From Acidimicrobium ferrooxidans DSM 10331 (GTDB taxonomy: Bacteria > Actinomycetota > Acidimicrobiia > Acidimicrobiales > Acidimicrobiaceae), in contig NC_013124.1 of NCBI RefSeq assembly GCF_000023265.1, forward strand, positions 1,430,001 through 1,494,000: a stretch of DNA of 64,000 nucleotides, written 5' to 3'. A program made the translations under genes and the position numbers. A model generated the notes under the pieces. The model did no database searches, had not been told where the DNA came from, and saw nothing but the letters and a program-made list of their open reading frames with translations. Numbering within the stretch: position 1 is the stretch's first letter; every line of letters begins with the position of its first letter. Positions 53,925-62,738 of this stretch are shown here, piece after piece.

Positions 53925-56573
53925 CTAGAGGACGTCGGGTCGGTGACGCAACCCGCGCGCATCGAGTTCGCGCGCGAGACGCCGCTCGACCTGCTCGACC
54001 AACCAGTCGAGGAACTCCTCGGCCTGAGGAGCGCTCGACGGTCGAACCGGTCCCGCCTCCTCGACCATGCGACCACCTCCTATCTCGATCCCTGAACCCT
54101 CGCCACCTCGCCGCCGTGTGGACCCCGGGGATTCGGACGCGGCCATCATCGCCGGCGCAGCTCGCGTCGCGACTCGGGCATCCGACGACCCTTGGGACAC
54201 TGATGACGACCCTCGGGGCAACGACGTCGATCGTGCATAGAGCGCCTGAAGGTCAGCGAGCACCGCGTCATGCTCCCGAGAAGCGAGTACGTCGCCACCG
54301 GGTCCCATGGGTGGCGCGAGTACCGGGGTCAACCCCGTGCCCGACGGCTCAGGGTTGTGCGCACGAGAACCACGCGGTGGCGGCGGCATCGCCGCGAGCA
54401 GACGCCGCTCGTGCTCCCCATCACCCGCCTCATCGCCGACCAGTGCACGCACCAAGCTTCCCACTCGCCTCGCGTGCCGCTCCTCGTCATCGAGGTGCGG
54501 ATCGTCGAACAGTCGGGGGGCGCGTCCCGTGTCACCCGAGGCCACGTGCACAAGTTCGTGCGCAATGACGCCGAGTGCACCCGGCGAGCGGTCCACGGGG
54601 CGCTCGAGAAAGATCGTCTGCCCGACCGTCGCGGCAACCGTCCCGAGGGCGCGCAGGCTCCGACGAGTGAGCGGGCCGCTCTGCACCTCCACCGGTCCGC
54701 GGACGCCCAGCGCGCTGGCGAGGGGTTCCAGCACGGCCGGAAGCGGCTGAACGGCCTCTCCCGGCTCCTGCGAACGCTCCCGAGGGCCCTGCCAATTCGA
54801 CCTGACCGGTCTCGATCCTCGGCGCGACCCGACATCGGCCATGACCGCGTCGGATGCGCTCGCGAAGAGCCGACCGTCGGACTCGACTCCGCGCCCCGCG
54901 ACCTGCGATGGTCGAAGCTCGCGGCCCCGAGGTCGTGACGGCCCTGACCAGCCAAGGCCCCTCGTCGCGACCACCCCATCACTGAGCGCACGTGGCATCG
55001 AGCCGAGCACTGAGAGTCCCTGCGCGACCCATCCACTCGATGCAAGCGTGGCCACACCACGTTCCCACCGACGACGACCGCGCGACGCCATGGTCGGCCA
55101 CGACCCGAGCGCTCGGCGAACCCCACCGTGCCTTCGGACGGCCTCGTCGTCGCCGACGACCGAGCCGTCCCCAGTCGGAGCAGCTGGCTCGCCGATCGGC
55201 ACATCGACCCTCACGCCCCTCGAAGCGTCGACGCGACGCAGTTGGCCTCTCCCGCGGACCGCATCGATTGCGTGTCGACGAGCGGCGAGTCCGCCATCGG
55301 ACAGCCCGATCCCCGAGCTCCCCGCCCGTCCCGCCGACGTGCGAACGTCGCTCCGTCGACCGCCGGACTCAACCATCGAACGCCTCGCGCTCGGCACGCG
55401 AGCGCCCGTGCTCCTCGCCTGGGACTCCTCGTCGAATCCGATCGAACGCAGCCAGGGGGTGCGCCGACGGACCGGGCGCAGCGGCCGACCGGGAGGCGCG
55501 CCGCGCTCGCGGCCCCGACGAAACTCAGACCGAGGAAACCGCGACGTGTACTGCCAGAGCGGCCCTCGCTCGCCCGCCCTCTCGCTGCCGTGCCGAGCCA
55601 GTGCGGCGTAGGTCTCCTGGCGTACGAGACCGTCGAGAATGACCGCAGCCGCCTCCCAACCAGCCGCCAGCGACTCGCCGAACGTCATAGCGTGGCTCGC
55701 CCCGTCCGAGGTTGCCCCTCCCGCCCCAACGGCTTCTCGATCCGTGACGGTGCGACCAGCTGTCACGGCGTCCAGGAGCCCGACCGCCGATCTCGGCGGC
55801 CGATCGCCTCCTTCACGTGGTGCCCCAGGAGCTCCCCGTCCTTCCAGGCCAGGCTCAGGGGGCGATGCTCCATCGCGATGCTGCTGGCGTTGTGCCCCCT
55901 GTTCGGCCTGGTGTCGCTGCGGCGACGCCCCTGCCGGAGTCGTGGCCGTCGGCGTCGAAGGATCCGAGCTCGATGCGGGCTCCGCGGACGCGCCACTGCC
56001 CGCCCCGGCCTCCCCATCCCTCGCGCTCCCCCGCGATCCTCCTCGACGAGAGGGTGCCACACGCGGCGCACGGTACGCACTGCGCGATGGCGAAGGCCTC
56101 GCCGCCGCGCGCGGACGTCCTCGCTCCCGATCCGACACCACGGTACCGACAGCTGCGACATCGGGCACGAGCCGAACCGGCAAGACCTCGCGTCGGAGCC
56201 TCGCCAAGCCTCCCCCTGGTGCGTAGGGGGTCTGCTGCCGAGCCGTGACGCGAGGAAGGCGGCCCGCGTGCGCCCCAACCGCATCCGCCAGCGCCGACGC
56301 GTCGTCCTGGCCCTGACCAGCAAGCCACAGCCGCAGGAACGGATGGCCGAGCGGACGAACCGGGCGATCACCGGTACCCGCCCCAATCGGCAACGAAGGG
56401 CCAATCGCCGACCGCAGCGAGAGAGGCCGACCGACGATCGTTGCGTGGCGCACCGACCGCAGTGCGAGGGCGCCAACCGACGGTCGAGGCCGACGCACGA
56501 GCGAACGATGCCACCCGAACCGTCGCTCAATGCCGGCCACGAACGTCGACACGGTGGCGTCGTGGCCGCTCAT
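53925..56573 (-). CDS. Large DUF4157-like protein of the injection system
   Basis: 882 residues. The first 40 residues (MSGHDATVSTFVAGIERRFG...) look ordered; then comes a long Arg/Gly/Ser/Pro-rich low-complexity stretch. A DUF4157-like metalloprotease-type domain follows, with HELVH at 672-676 (GALGVIAHELVHVASGD). It ends in a conserved-looking helix (AEEFLDWLVEQVERRLAREL). The ATG at 56573 overlaps the tube gene stop as ATGA. DUF4157 proteins are typical companions of such systems and often carried or processed. Here it occupies the place where spike, LysM or PAAR genes usually are. Confidence 0.7.
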   Translation of the reverse strand: MSGHDATVSTFVAGIERRFGWHRSLVRRPRPSVGALALRSVRHATIVGRPLSLRSAIGPSLPIGAGTGDRPVRPLGHPFLRLWLAGQGQDDASALADAVGAHAGRLPRVTARQQTPYAPGGGLARLRREVLPVRLVPDVAAVGTVVSDRERGRPRAAARPSPSRSAYRAPRVAPSRRGGSRGSARDGEAGAGSGASAEPASSSDPSTPTATTPAGASPQRHQAEQGAQRQQHRDGASPPEPGLEGRGAPGAPREGGDRPPRSAVGLLDAVTAGRTVTDREAVGAGGATSDGASHAMTFGESLAAGWEAAAVILDGLVRQETYAALARHGSERAGERGPLWQYTSRFPRSEFRRGRERGAPPGRPLRPVRRRTPWLRSIGFDEESQARSTGARVPSARRSMVESGGRRSDVRTSAGRAGSSGIGLSDGGLAARRHAIDAVRGRGQLRRVDASRGVRVDVPIGEPAAPTGDGSVVGDDEAVRRHGGVRRALGSWPTMASRGRRRWERGVATLASSGWVAQGLSVLGSMPRALSDGVVATRGLGWSGPSRPRGRELRPSQVAGRGVESDGRLFASASDAVMADVGSRRGSRPVRSNWQGPRERSQEPGEAVQPLPAVLEPLASALGVRGPVEVQSGPLTRRSLRALGTVAATVGQTIFLERPVDRSPGALGVIAHELVHVASGDTGRAPRLFDDPHLDDEERHARRVGSLVRALVGDEAGDGEHERRLLAAMPPPPRGSRAHNPEPSGTGLTPVLAPPMGPGGDVLASREHDAVLADLQALYARSTSLPRGSSSVSQGSSDARVATRAAPAMMAASESPGSTRRRGGEGSGIEIGGGRMVEEAGPVRPSSAPQAEEFLDWLVEQVERRLARELDARGLRHRPDVL

Positions 56574-57046
56574 GATGCGAACGTCTTCGACGTGAAGCCC
56601 TGGTGAGCGACCTCGATCTCCTCCATGGCAGGAATCCCATGCGCGTCGACCGCCAACTTCGGACCGACCCACCGCACGGCGAATGCCCCCGTGATCTCCC
56701 AGGAGCGCAGCCGACGACCGTCGGAAGCGATCAGCGTGATCGCAGCCGTCGATCGCTGCAGCTTGTTCTGGTTCGCCGCGAACGCCGGCCCCGAGGACCG
56801 ACGAACCCAATCGAACAGTGCGTCCGAGCGACAAATCCCTCGCCGCAGCACGATATTCGGCCAATGGATCTGGCCCGGGAACTTGTGTGTGAAGCCGTTC
56901 TGTCCGCCTTCGGCGAACTCGGCGACCTCGACGGTCATCTCGAGTCCCGACACCTCAGCGAACATGCCGATCTCGGTGCCATCGACCTCAAGAAGGAAGC
57001 TGGAGGAGTCGGGAATATGCCCATCAAAGCCTGACTGCGTGGTCAC
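56570..57046 (-). CDS. Second tail tube protein
   Basis: 158 residues of the TIGR02241/gp19-like tube family: SSFLLEVDGTEIGMFAEVSG, MTVEVAEFAEGGQNGFTHKF, and SWEITGAFAVRWVGPKLAVD. The GTG at 57046 overlaps the upstream stop (GTGA), and GGGAGGAGG lies just before it, so it is preferred over an ATG at 57070 that is part of that ribosome binding site. In related systems the second tube protein forms the initiating layer on the baseplate. Confidence 0.88.
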   Translation of the reverse strand: MTTQSGFDGHIPDSSSFLLEVDGTEIGMFAEVSGLEMTVEVAEFAEGGQNGFTHKFPGQIHWPNIVLRRGICRSDALFDWVRRSSGPAFAANQNKLQRSTAAITLIASDGRRLRSWEITGAFAVRWVGPKLAVDAHGIPAMEEIEVAHQGFTSKTFAS

Positions 57047-57216
57047 GAGAGCTGTCGTACCTCCTCCCATGCTCGTGCGTTCAGCGCGGCGACCCCTTGG
57101 ACGAGCCTCACACGGTCCTGATGCTCCAGATCGAGCAGATCGTCAAGATCCCAGTGCAGGTGGTACGCCAGGTAGATCACCTCTTGCCAGAGGACGTCGA
57201 TCGGATAGTGCTTCAT
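57043..57216 (-). CDS. Small DUF6760-like injection-system protein
   Basis: 57 residues: starts MKHYPIDVLWQEVIYLAYHL, continues HWDLDDLLDLEHQDRVRLVQ and ends VRQLS. The pattern (YP.D.L..EV.Y.AYH.HW...D...LEH..R...V) matches the short protein usually found between the tail assembly and tube genes of these clusters. It overlaps the gene before it as ATGA and the one after it as GTGA. Confidence 0.8.
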   Translation of the reverse strand: MKHYPIDVLWQEVIYLAYHLHWDLDDLLDLEHQDRVRLVQGVAALNARAWEEVRQLS

Positions 57217-57686
57217 CGCCCGTTCTGCGGCACCTCCTCGATCGCTGCGCGCCGCCCACCAGCAGGTGGTCGCGGAGGCGACTCCGATCCCGCGGCAGCC
57301 GTCGGAGGCGTCGTCTCGGACGCCGTAGTCTCGGGTCGAGGACTCGTCTGCGACTCGGCTCGCTCCTGCGCGGCCAAGAGCGCCTCGATGTCCTCTTCGG
57401 AACCAAAGTTGATCACGCCGTAGAAGTCCTGCAAATACGCGAGGTCGACCGCGAAGAGGTCTTGGATCTCGTTGGGTGTCACGAGCTCGAGATCCCCAAG
57501 CCGCTCCACCACGCGCGCCAAGACCAGAATGGTCAGGCGCGGATCGTCCGGGCCGCTGATCGTGGGATCACGGAGCGGCTCGAGCTCGTCGCGAGCCGTC
57601 GCAAGGCGCATCACGCCACGGCGACGAACGACCCCTTGGTCGTCGATGTAGCCTCTCGGCAGAACAAACTCGTAGCGCGTCCGCAC
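57213..57686 (-). CDS. Phage tail assembly-like protein
   Basis: 157 residues. The first 105 match the conserved pattern of contractile injection clusters (YEFVLPRGYIDDQGVVRRRG, VMRLATARDELEPLRDPTIS, LVTPNEIQDLFAVDLAYLQD). The remainder is a Ser/Thr/Pro-rich tail. It probably acts as an assembly chaperone. The GTG start is three bases after the first tube gene. Confidence 0.8.
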   Translation of the reverse strand: MRTRYEFVLPRGYIDDQGVVRRRGVMRLATARDELEPLRDPTISGPDDPRLTILVLARVVERLGDLELVTPNEIQDLFAVDLAYLQDFYGVINFGSEEDIEALLAAQERAESQTSPRPETTASETTPPTAAAGSESPPRPPAGGRRAAIEEVPQNGR

Positions 57687-57689
57687 GGC

Positions 57690-58172
57690 CTACTTCTTGC
57701 GCTCGAGCTTCTCGTACTGCAAGGTGATGGTCTCGGTGGCGACGTCGTTCGCCGAGGCCTCGAGGCTGGCGAACTCGATCTTCGAGGGCCAGGCGTCGTA
57801 GAAGTTCCAGCGGGCCGTCTCCGAGAGCGCCGAATCGTAGACGACGATGGAGCCGTGGCGGCGAGGCTTGTTGCGGTTCTGGACCCCCATGCCCTTCGTG
57901 CGCAGGTCGTTGAACCACTTCCAGATGTCGTCGTCGGCGACGTTCAGCGGGGCGACGCGCTTCATGGTGAGCTCGCCGTTCCACTTCGGCTTGCTCATGA
58001 CCTTGTGCTGGACGAGCTGGGCGCCCTTCGTACGCTCGTTGAAGTCGGCGACCTCGATCTCGACGCTCAGGCCGTCGATGCTCGTGACGTTGGTGACGTA
58101 GGCACCGTCGATCTCGACGAAGAAGTTCGTCGTGGTGAGCGGATCGTTCTTGATCAGGTTGAACTGGGCCAT
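57690..58172 (-). CDS. Tail tube protein (main inner tube)
   Basis: 160 residues: NLIKNDPLTTTNFFVEIDGA, VEIEVADFNERTKGAQLVQH, KWNGELTMKRVAPLN, and SALSETARWNFYDAWPSKIE, all typical of the Hcp/gp19-like inner tube of contractile injection systems. ATG 58172 follows AAGGAGAAAGGAG. It is placed directly after the sheath gene, as in known clusters. Confidence 0.93.
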   Translation of the reverse strand: MAQFNLIKNDPLTTTNFFVEIDGAYVTNVTSIDGLSVEIEVADFNERTKGAQLVQHKVMSKPKWNGELTMKRVAPLNVADDDIWKWFNDLRTKGMGVQNRNKPRRHGSIVVYDSALSETARWNFYDAWPSKIEFASLEASANDVATETITLQYEKLERKK

Positions 58173-58187
58173 GGTGCTCCTTTCTCC

Positions 58188-59756
58188 TTAGCCAGCGAGC
58201 TGCTTGTGCTGGCTGATGCGGAAGACGACGAACTCGGCGGGCTTCACCGGGGCGATGCCCACCTCCACGACGAGACGACCCTCGTCGATGACGGCGGGAG
58301 GGTTGGTCTCGGCGTCGCACTTGACGTAGAACGCCTCTTCGGGCGAGGCGCCAAAGAGTGCCCCGTCTTGCCAGAGGCCGCCGAGGAAGGCGGTGAGGGT
58401 TCGGGTGATGCCCTCCCAGAGGGTGACGTCGTTCGGCTCGAACACCGCGAACTGCGTGCCGTCGAGGATGGTGGTCTCCACCATGTTGAACAGACGCCGC
58501 ACGTTGATGTAGCGCCAGTCGCTGTCGGAGGAGAGGGTGCGTGCCCCCCAGATGCGGATCCCGCGCGTGCCGAAGGGGCGGATGCAGTTGATCCCGATGG
58601 GGTTCAAGAGTGCCTGCTCGTTCTTCGTGATGGAGCGCTCGACGTCCAAGCACCCGCGGATGGTGTCGTTGGCCGGGGCCTTCCACACGCCACGGGTGTC
58701 GTCGGTCCGCGACCACACCCCGGCGATGTGACCGCTCGGCGGGATGAGCACCTCGCTCTGGCCGTTGGTGCCGACGGGGTTCTCCACTCGGATCCACGGG
58801 TAGTACATGGCCGCGAAGGCCGAGTCGTACATGGCGACGTCGCTGCGCCACTCGCGCACCTGCTGGGGGGTCATGCCGGGCGGGGCGTCGAGGATCGCCA
58901 TGCGGTTGCCCTGGCGCTCGCAGTGGCCGATGAGGGCGGTCTGGACGGCCTTCCACATGGCGAGGTCGATGGTGCCGTCGGGACGGGTCGCCGCCGTCAC
59001 GAGGTCGGGGACGATCACCATGGTGACGTCGTCGGCGATGGTGAGGCCATTGATGCCGGTGCGGGCACTCTCGGAGCCTGCGAAGCGCTTGGGGCTCACA
59101 GGGACGGGGTGCGGGGCCGGTGCCACGAGGGGATAGGTCCCGGGACGCATCACCTCGAGCAGCGACGAGAGGTCGACGGCGTCGGCGAGGTCCACGCGCA
59201 CGCGCACGGTGTGGGAGGCGGCGTTGACGACCGTGGCGACGTTGCGCTCGGAGTCGTCGAGGGTGAGGTTGGTGAACGACTCGATGGTCGTGCCGTCAGG
59301 GCCGACGATGTCGAGGTCGAAGGGAGCCGGGCCGTCGGCGTCGGCGTCCACCGTGCGCACGACTACCTGGAGCGGAGCGCCTTGTTCCAGGCTCTCGACG
59401 TGCACCGGGGAGCCGAGGGCACGATCGGCCGCAGGGAGGGAGGCCGTCGAGGGGGCGTCAGCGGGCTCGGTGTTCGGGATCCGAACGATGTAGGCGATCG
59501 TGCCACCGTTCTGGAAGAAGCCGTAGACGCTGAGCGGCAGCATGGCCCCGGGGGTGAAGCTGCCGTAGAGCTCCTCGAACTGCGTCCAGCTCGTGACGAG
59601 ACGAGGGCGGGTGCCCTCGGGATCGCTCGGGTCGTCGTTCGGGGCACGCTCGGTGAAGCCCACGAAGGCCGCGATCGCGGTCGGGGCAGGCGTCAGGCTC
59701 TTCTGCGCAGAGGGCATTTCCTCCACGTAGACCCCAGGAGCGGCGTACGTCGGCAC
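58188..59756 (-). CDS. Contractile tail sheath protein
   Basis: 522 residues. It has the N-terminal sheath pattern YAAPGVYVEEMPSAQKSLTP, TAIAAFVGFTERAP, a variable middle, and the conserved C-terminal half (WRSDVAMYDSAFAAMYYPWI, ISPSGHIAGVW-like region at PPSGHIAGVWSR, NPIGINCIRPFGTRGIRIWG, GEGI-like WEGITRTLTAFLGGLW). The GTG at 59756 follows AAAGGGGAACC; an upstream extension to 59804 lacks family similarity. First gene of the operon. It contracts to drive the inner tube outward. Confidence 0.95.
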   Translation of the reverse strand: MPTYAAPGVYVEEMPSAQKSLTPAPTAIAAFVGFTERAPNDDPSDPEGTRPRLVTSWTQFEELYGSFTPGAMLPLSVYGFFQNGGTIAYIVRIPNTEPADAPSTASLPAADRALGSPVHVESLEQGAPLQVVVRTVDADADGPAPFDLDIVGPDGTTIESFTNLTLDDSERNVATVVNAASHTVRVRVDLADAVDLSSLLEVMRPGTYPLVAPAPHPVPVSPKRFAGSESARTGINGLTIADDVTMVIVPDLVTAATRPDGTIDLAMWKAVQTALIGHCERQGNRMAILDAPPGMTPQQVREWRSDVAMYDSAFAAMYYPWIRVENPVGTNGQSEVLIPPSGHIAGVWSRTDDTRGVWKAPANDTIRGCLDVERSITKNEQALLNPIGINCIRPFGTRGIRIWGARTLSSDSDWRYINVRRLFNMVETTILDGTQFAVFEPNDVTLWEGITRTLTAFLGGLWQDGALFGASPEEAFYVKCDAETNPPAVIDEGRLVVEVGIAPVKPAEFVVFRISQHKQLAG

Positions 59757-60130
59757 GATGGTTCCCCTTTCCCTCGCCCTCGAGCTGTCCTCGAGGAGGT
59801 TCACTCACTCCAGACACTCACTCACAGCACTCGCGAACGACACGGCACGCATGCCCGGGGGCCACCACCGCAGGCCATCTGCGAGCTCGCGTCAGAGCGA
59901 CCTGGTGACGTCCGGCCCGCACCATCCGACGTCAACGAAACGCTTCGACGCCATCGGTCCGACAGGGCGTTGCCACAAGACCACTCAGCGTGGCCGATAC
60001 CCTCCACACACACGTACTTGCCACGTGACGTTATCAGAGTGTGCGGGGGTGGTCAACAGGGGGTTGTGAACTGCTCCAGCATGAGTCTGTCATACACCAA
60101 GTACGTGTGTGTTAGTGATACAGTGGCGCC
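59757..60130. promoter_or_regulatory. Region upstream of the sheath operon, with a 15-bp inverted repeat pair
   Basis: ACACACACGTACTTG at 60006-60020 is repeated exactly in inverse orientation at 60098-60112 (CAAGTACGTGTGTGT), 77 bp apart. No gene is seen. The pair might be an operator loop for the sheath operon, or the left boundary of the IS607-like element. Confidence 0.5.
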
Positions 60131-60753
60131 GTGAACCTCACCGAGTGGGCACGCCGCCAGGGTATCCACCCTCAGACCGCCTACAACCGGTTCCATGCAG
60201 GCACACTTCCGGTGCCTGCGGTGAGAGTGAAGCAGCGGACCATCCTGGCCCAGCCAGACGCTGCCACCACTACCCCGAGGGACATGGTAGGTCTCTCTGC
60301 CCGCGTCTCTTCGTATGACCAGCGAGGTGATCTCGACCGTCAGGTCGCACGGCTGACCGAGTGGGCAGCGAAGGTCGGCCTGCCGAGAGCCCGGGTGGAA
60401 GCAGAGGTCGGCTCGGGGATGAACGGGTCTCGACCCAAGCTTCGACGCCTCCTCGCTGATCCGCAGGTCACCATCATCGTCGTGGAGCACCTGACCGCCT
60501 GGCTCGCATGAATGTAGAACTCGTCGAAGCAGCACGCTCGGCCCATGGCCGCAGGCTCGTCGTGATCGACGACGGCGAGGTGGACGACGACCTGGTGCGG
60601 GACATGACCGAGGTGCTCACGAGCTTCTGCCCCAGACTCTACGGACGCAGGTCCGCTCGTAGCCGAGCAGAGAAGGCCCTGCGATGTGCTACCCAGGACA
60701 TGGGGCCAAAGCCCCCTCCAAGAAGGCAATGCCATCGCGGGCGTCTCACCTGA
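60131..60753 (+). pseudogene. tnpA: IS607-family serine recombinase TnpA, frameshifted
   Basis: Starts at GTG 60131 with a MerR-like HTH (WARRQGIHPQTAYNRFHAGT), then the resolvase core ARVSSYDQRGDLDRQVARL (probable catalytic Ser in RVSS), and VGSGMNGSRPKLRRLL. At about 60491 the expected EHRDRLAR reads EHLTAWLA and stop. The next frame continues RMNVELVEAARSAHGRRLVV and IDDGEVDDDLVRDMTEVLTS. This is explained by loss of one base in the CGT codon after GAGCAC. The second part (60508 on) could be translated from its own ATG but would lack the catalytic domain. Confidence 0.8.
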
Positions 60754-60769
60754 AGGAGCAGAGCAAGCC

Positions 60770-62458
60770 GTGAGCAAGCGGCTTCGCGCGATCTCTCCGC
60801 CGTTCGTGGTAGCGCCACCCACAGGTGTTCGTGTGCGCACCAGGCTTCAGGTGACTGACGTCGATGCAGCGGTCCTCATGGCCCTTGGTACCTACCTCGG
60901 CTCCCTTGCATCGAATGACCTGGCTGAGCGCTGCCGCCAAGGAGAGCTCGATGCCAAGGGCAAGACTGAGTCTCGTCGTGAGCGCAAACGAGCGCTGACG
61001 GCCCTCACGTCCTCTCGGTGGGCGGGAACGATCACCAGAACGAGCGAGGATGCCTTCCAACTCGCCATGGGCAACCTCGAAGCCGAACAACGGAGCCTCC
61101 GGGCTCGGATCGCCCAGATTCGCCGTCGTCTCGCGGTGCCTGCGGGAACACGACGTGGACGTTCTTACGGGTATCCCACTCAGGCCGAGCGGTTCCAGAA
61201 GCAACGCCGTCTCCAGATCCTCGAACACCGCCTCGAGGTGGTCGAGGCCCGCCTGGAGAGCGGGCGGGTGTCCATCTGTCGTGGTGGGAAGCACCTGGCC
61301 AACGTCCATCACCACCTGGACGAAGCCGGACTGACTGACGATGCCTGGCGAGAGCGCTGGCGAGCTGAGCGCTGGTTTCTCACCGCGGACGGGGAGAAGG
61401 ACAAGTACCTTGGCAACCTCACGATCCGGTGGCACCCAGATGAGCAGTGGCTCGACATCGCCCTTCCTAGGGCGCTTGCCCACCTCGCCAACCGGTCCCG
61501 AAACCGCTACCGACTCTCATGCCCGATCAGCTTCCCCTACAGAGGGGATGAGGTCGCAGCTCAGGCCGTGAATGGGGCCGTGCGCTACGACATTGTGTTC
61601 CTGCCGCAGAAGGGGCGATGGTATCTCGACGCATCCTGGAGATACCCCGACCGTCAGCCACTCACCATCGAGCAGGTCCGAGAGCATCGGGTCATGGCCG
61701 TCGATCTGAACGCCGGACACCTTGCAACCGTCCTCCTCGACCCGTCGGGCAACCCTGTCGGGCGACCGGCCACCATCCCCATTGTCCTCGACGGGCTGCC
61801 AGCCACCACCCGAGACGGCCACCTGCGTCAAGCGATCTCTGACGTACTCACCATGGCGAAGACCGGCGGTGCTCGGGCCATCGTGATCGAGAACCTGGAC
61901 TTCGCCGAGTCCAGGGACATAGGTCGAGAACTGCATGGCAACCGACCATCGCGTGGCAAGCGGGGCAGACGCTTTCGCCGCCTCATCGCAGGCATCCCTA
62001 CGGCGAAGTTCCGTAACCTGCTCATCCAGATGGCCGCGAACACCGGAATCACGGTTGTCGCCGTCGATCCGGCCTACACCAGTAGGTGGGGCGCCGAACA
62101 CTGGCTCGGCGCCCTCCAGGAAACCTTCATCGATATCTCGGGCCACCATGCGGCGGCCCTGGTCATCGGAAGACGTGGACTTGGACAGCGAGCACGACGA
62201 AAGACGAGGTGTGACTTGACCCGAGCAGAGCATCGGGAAGAGAGAGCTACCCGCCCGGTCGTGGGGGCCACGGGTGACGGGGGACCATCACTCCTGTCCA
62301 GGCAGCGCATGAGGGGACTTGGGACCCGAGAGGCCAGAGGGCAGCCACAGACGTGGCAGAAGACCCGAAGGGCCGACCGGACCACCCCGGTTACCCAGGT
62401 GGCCCAAGACCGTTCGGGGCCACCCACGAAGCGGGACAGAGTTTCGCTGAGTGTCTAG
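60770..62458 (+). CDS. tnpB: TnpB-like RNA-guided nuclease family protein
   Basis: 562 residues. RuvC motif I is VMAVDLNAGHLATVLLDPSG (Asp present) and motif II is AIVIENLDFAE (Glu present). The usual zinc-ribbon cysteines are absent: the region reads AVDPAYTSRWGAEHW. Motif III reads SGHHAAALVIGRR, with His where the family usually has Asp before AAA. The first 300 residues hold a helical, arginine-rich RNA-binding region. The GTG at 60770 follows AAGGAG at some distance. The C-terminal 100 residues after GRRGLGQRARRK are low complexity. It may be an inactive or variant nuclease. Confidence 0.8.
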   Translation: MSKRLRAISPPFVVAPPTGVRVRTRLQVTDVDAAVLMALGTYLGSLASNDLAERCRQGELDAKGKTESRRERKRALTALTSSRWAGTITRTSEDAFQLAMGNLEAEQRSLRARIAQIRRRLAVPAGTRRGRSYGYPTQAERFQKQRRLQILEHRLEVVEARLESGRVSICRGGKHLANVHHHLDEAGLTDDAWRERWRAERWFLTADGEKDKYLGNLTIRWHPDEQWLDIALPRALAHLANRSRNRYRLSCPISFPYRGDEVAAQAVNGAVRYDIVFLPQKGRWYLDASWRYPDRQPLTIEQVREHRVMAVDLNAGHLATVLLDPSGNPVGRPATIPIVLDGLPATTRDGHLRQAISDVLTMAKTGGARAIVIENLDFAESRDIGRELHGNRPSRGKRGRRFRRLIAGIPTAKFRNLLIQMAANTGITVVAVDPAYTSRWGAEHWLGALQETFIDISGHHAAALVIGRRGLGQRARRKTRCDLTRAEHREERATRPVVGATGDGGPSLLSRQRMRGLGTREARGQPQTWQKTRRADRTTPVTQVAQDRSGPPTKRDRVSLSV

Positions 62459-62600
62459 GAACGGTGAGGAGATGTTCACGATGAACAGCCCGCACTGGCA
62501 TCATCACAGCACCACGGTGGGGAGCACACTCGACGGCTTTCTCGTGACTCCACCCCCGCCTGAAGGCGGGGGCTTCGGGTGCGCTGTTCACGCACCTGCG
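62459..62600 (+). ncRNA. Possible guide-RNA (omega-RNA) scaffold 3' of tnpB
   Basis: Contains a strong CCCCGCC-TGAA-GGCGGGG hairpin (about 62553-62570) enclosed by a longer-range pairing TGAACAGC (62482-62489) with GCTGTTCA (62583-62590). TnpB guide RNAs normally arise from the 3' end of tnpB to the right end of the element, and this fits. It could also just be a terminator. Confidence 0.4.
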
Positions 62601-62738
62601 GTTCCTACCATGGCAGGAACCTTCGCGGAAACGCCGACCGCCTTGCGACGATCGCGAACACTCGAACCTTGCTAGAGTCAGTGGTCACTGGCCACCTTGG
62701 CCGATGCTGCGGCGCGCGGCCGCAGAAGGGGGTTGGCG

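Larger units (their letters stand above)
60131..62600 (+). mobile_element. IS607-like element
   Basis: Serine recombinase and TnpB genes in tandem, followed by a structured segment, the layout of IS607. The left end is near 60100-60130 and the right end near 62600, but IS607 elements lack inverted repeats and I cannot fix the borders. It is inserted between the injection-system operon and the candidate cargo gene. Confidence 0.75.

Noticed and set aside
56625-60134. A plus-strand open frame of more than 1,100 codons opposite the injection-system genes
   Set aside because: It is the antisense shadow of several confirmed minus-strand genes in GC-rich DNA. Its translation has no family features and is rich in residues expected from antisense codons.
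60480-60520. Programmed frameshift in the IS607 recombinase
   Set aside because: There is no slippery heptamer at the site; the change looks like a plain one-base deletion.
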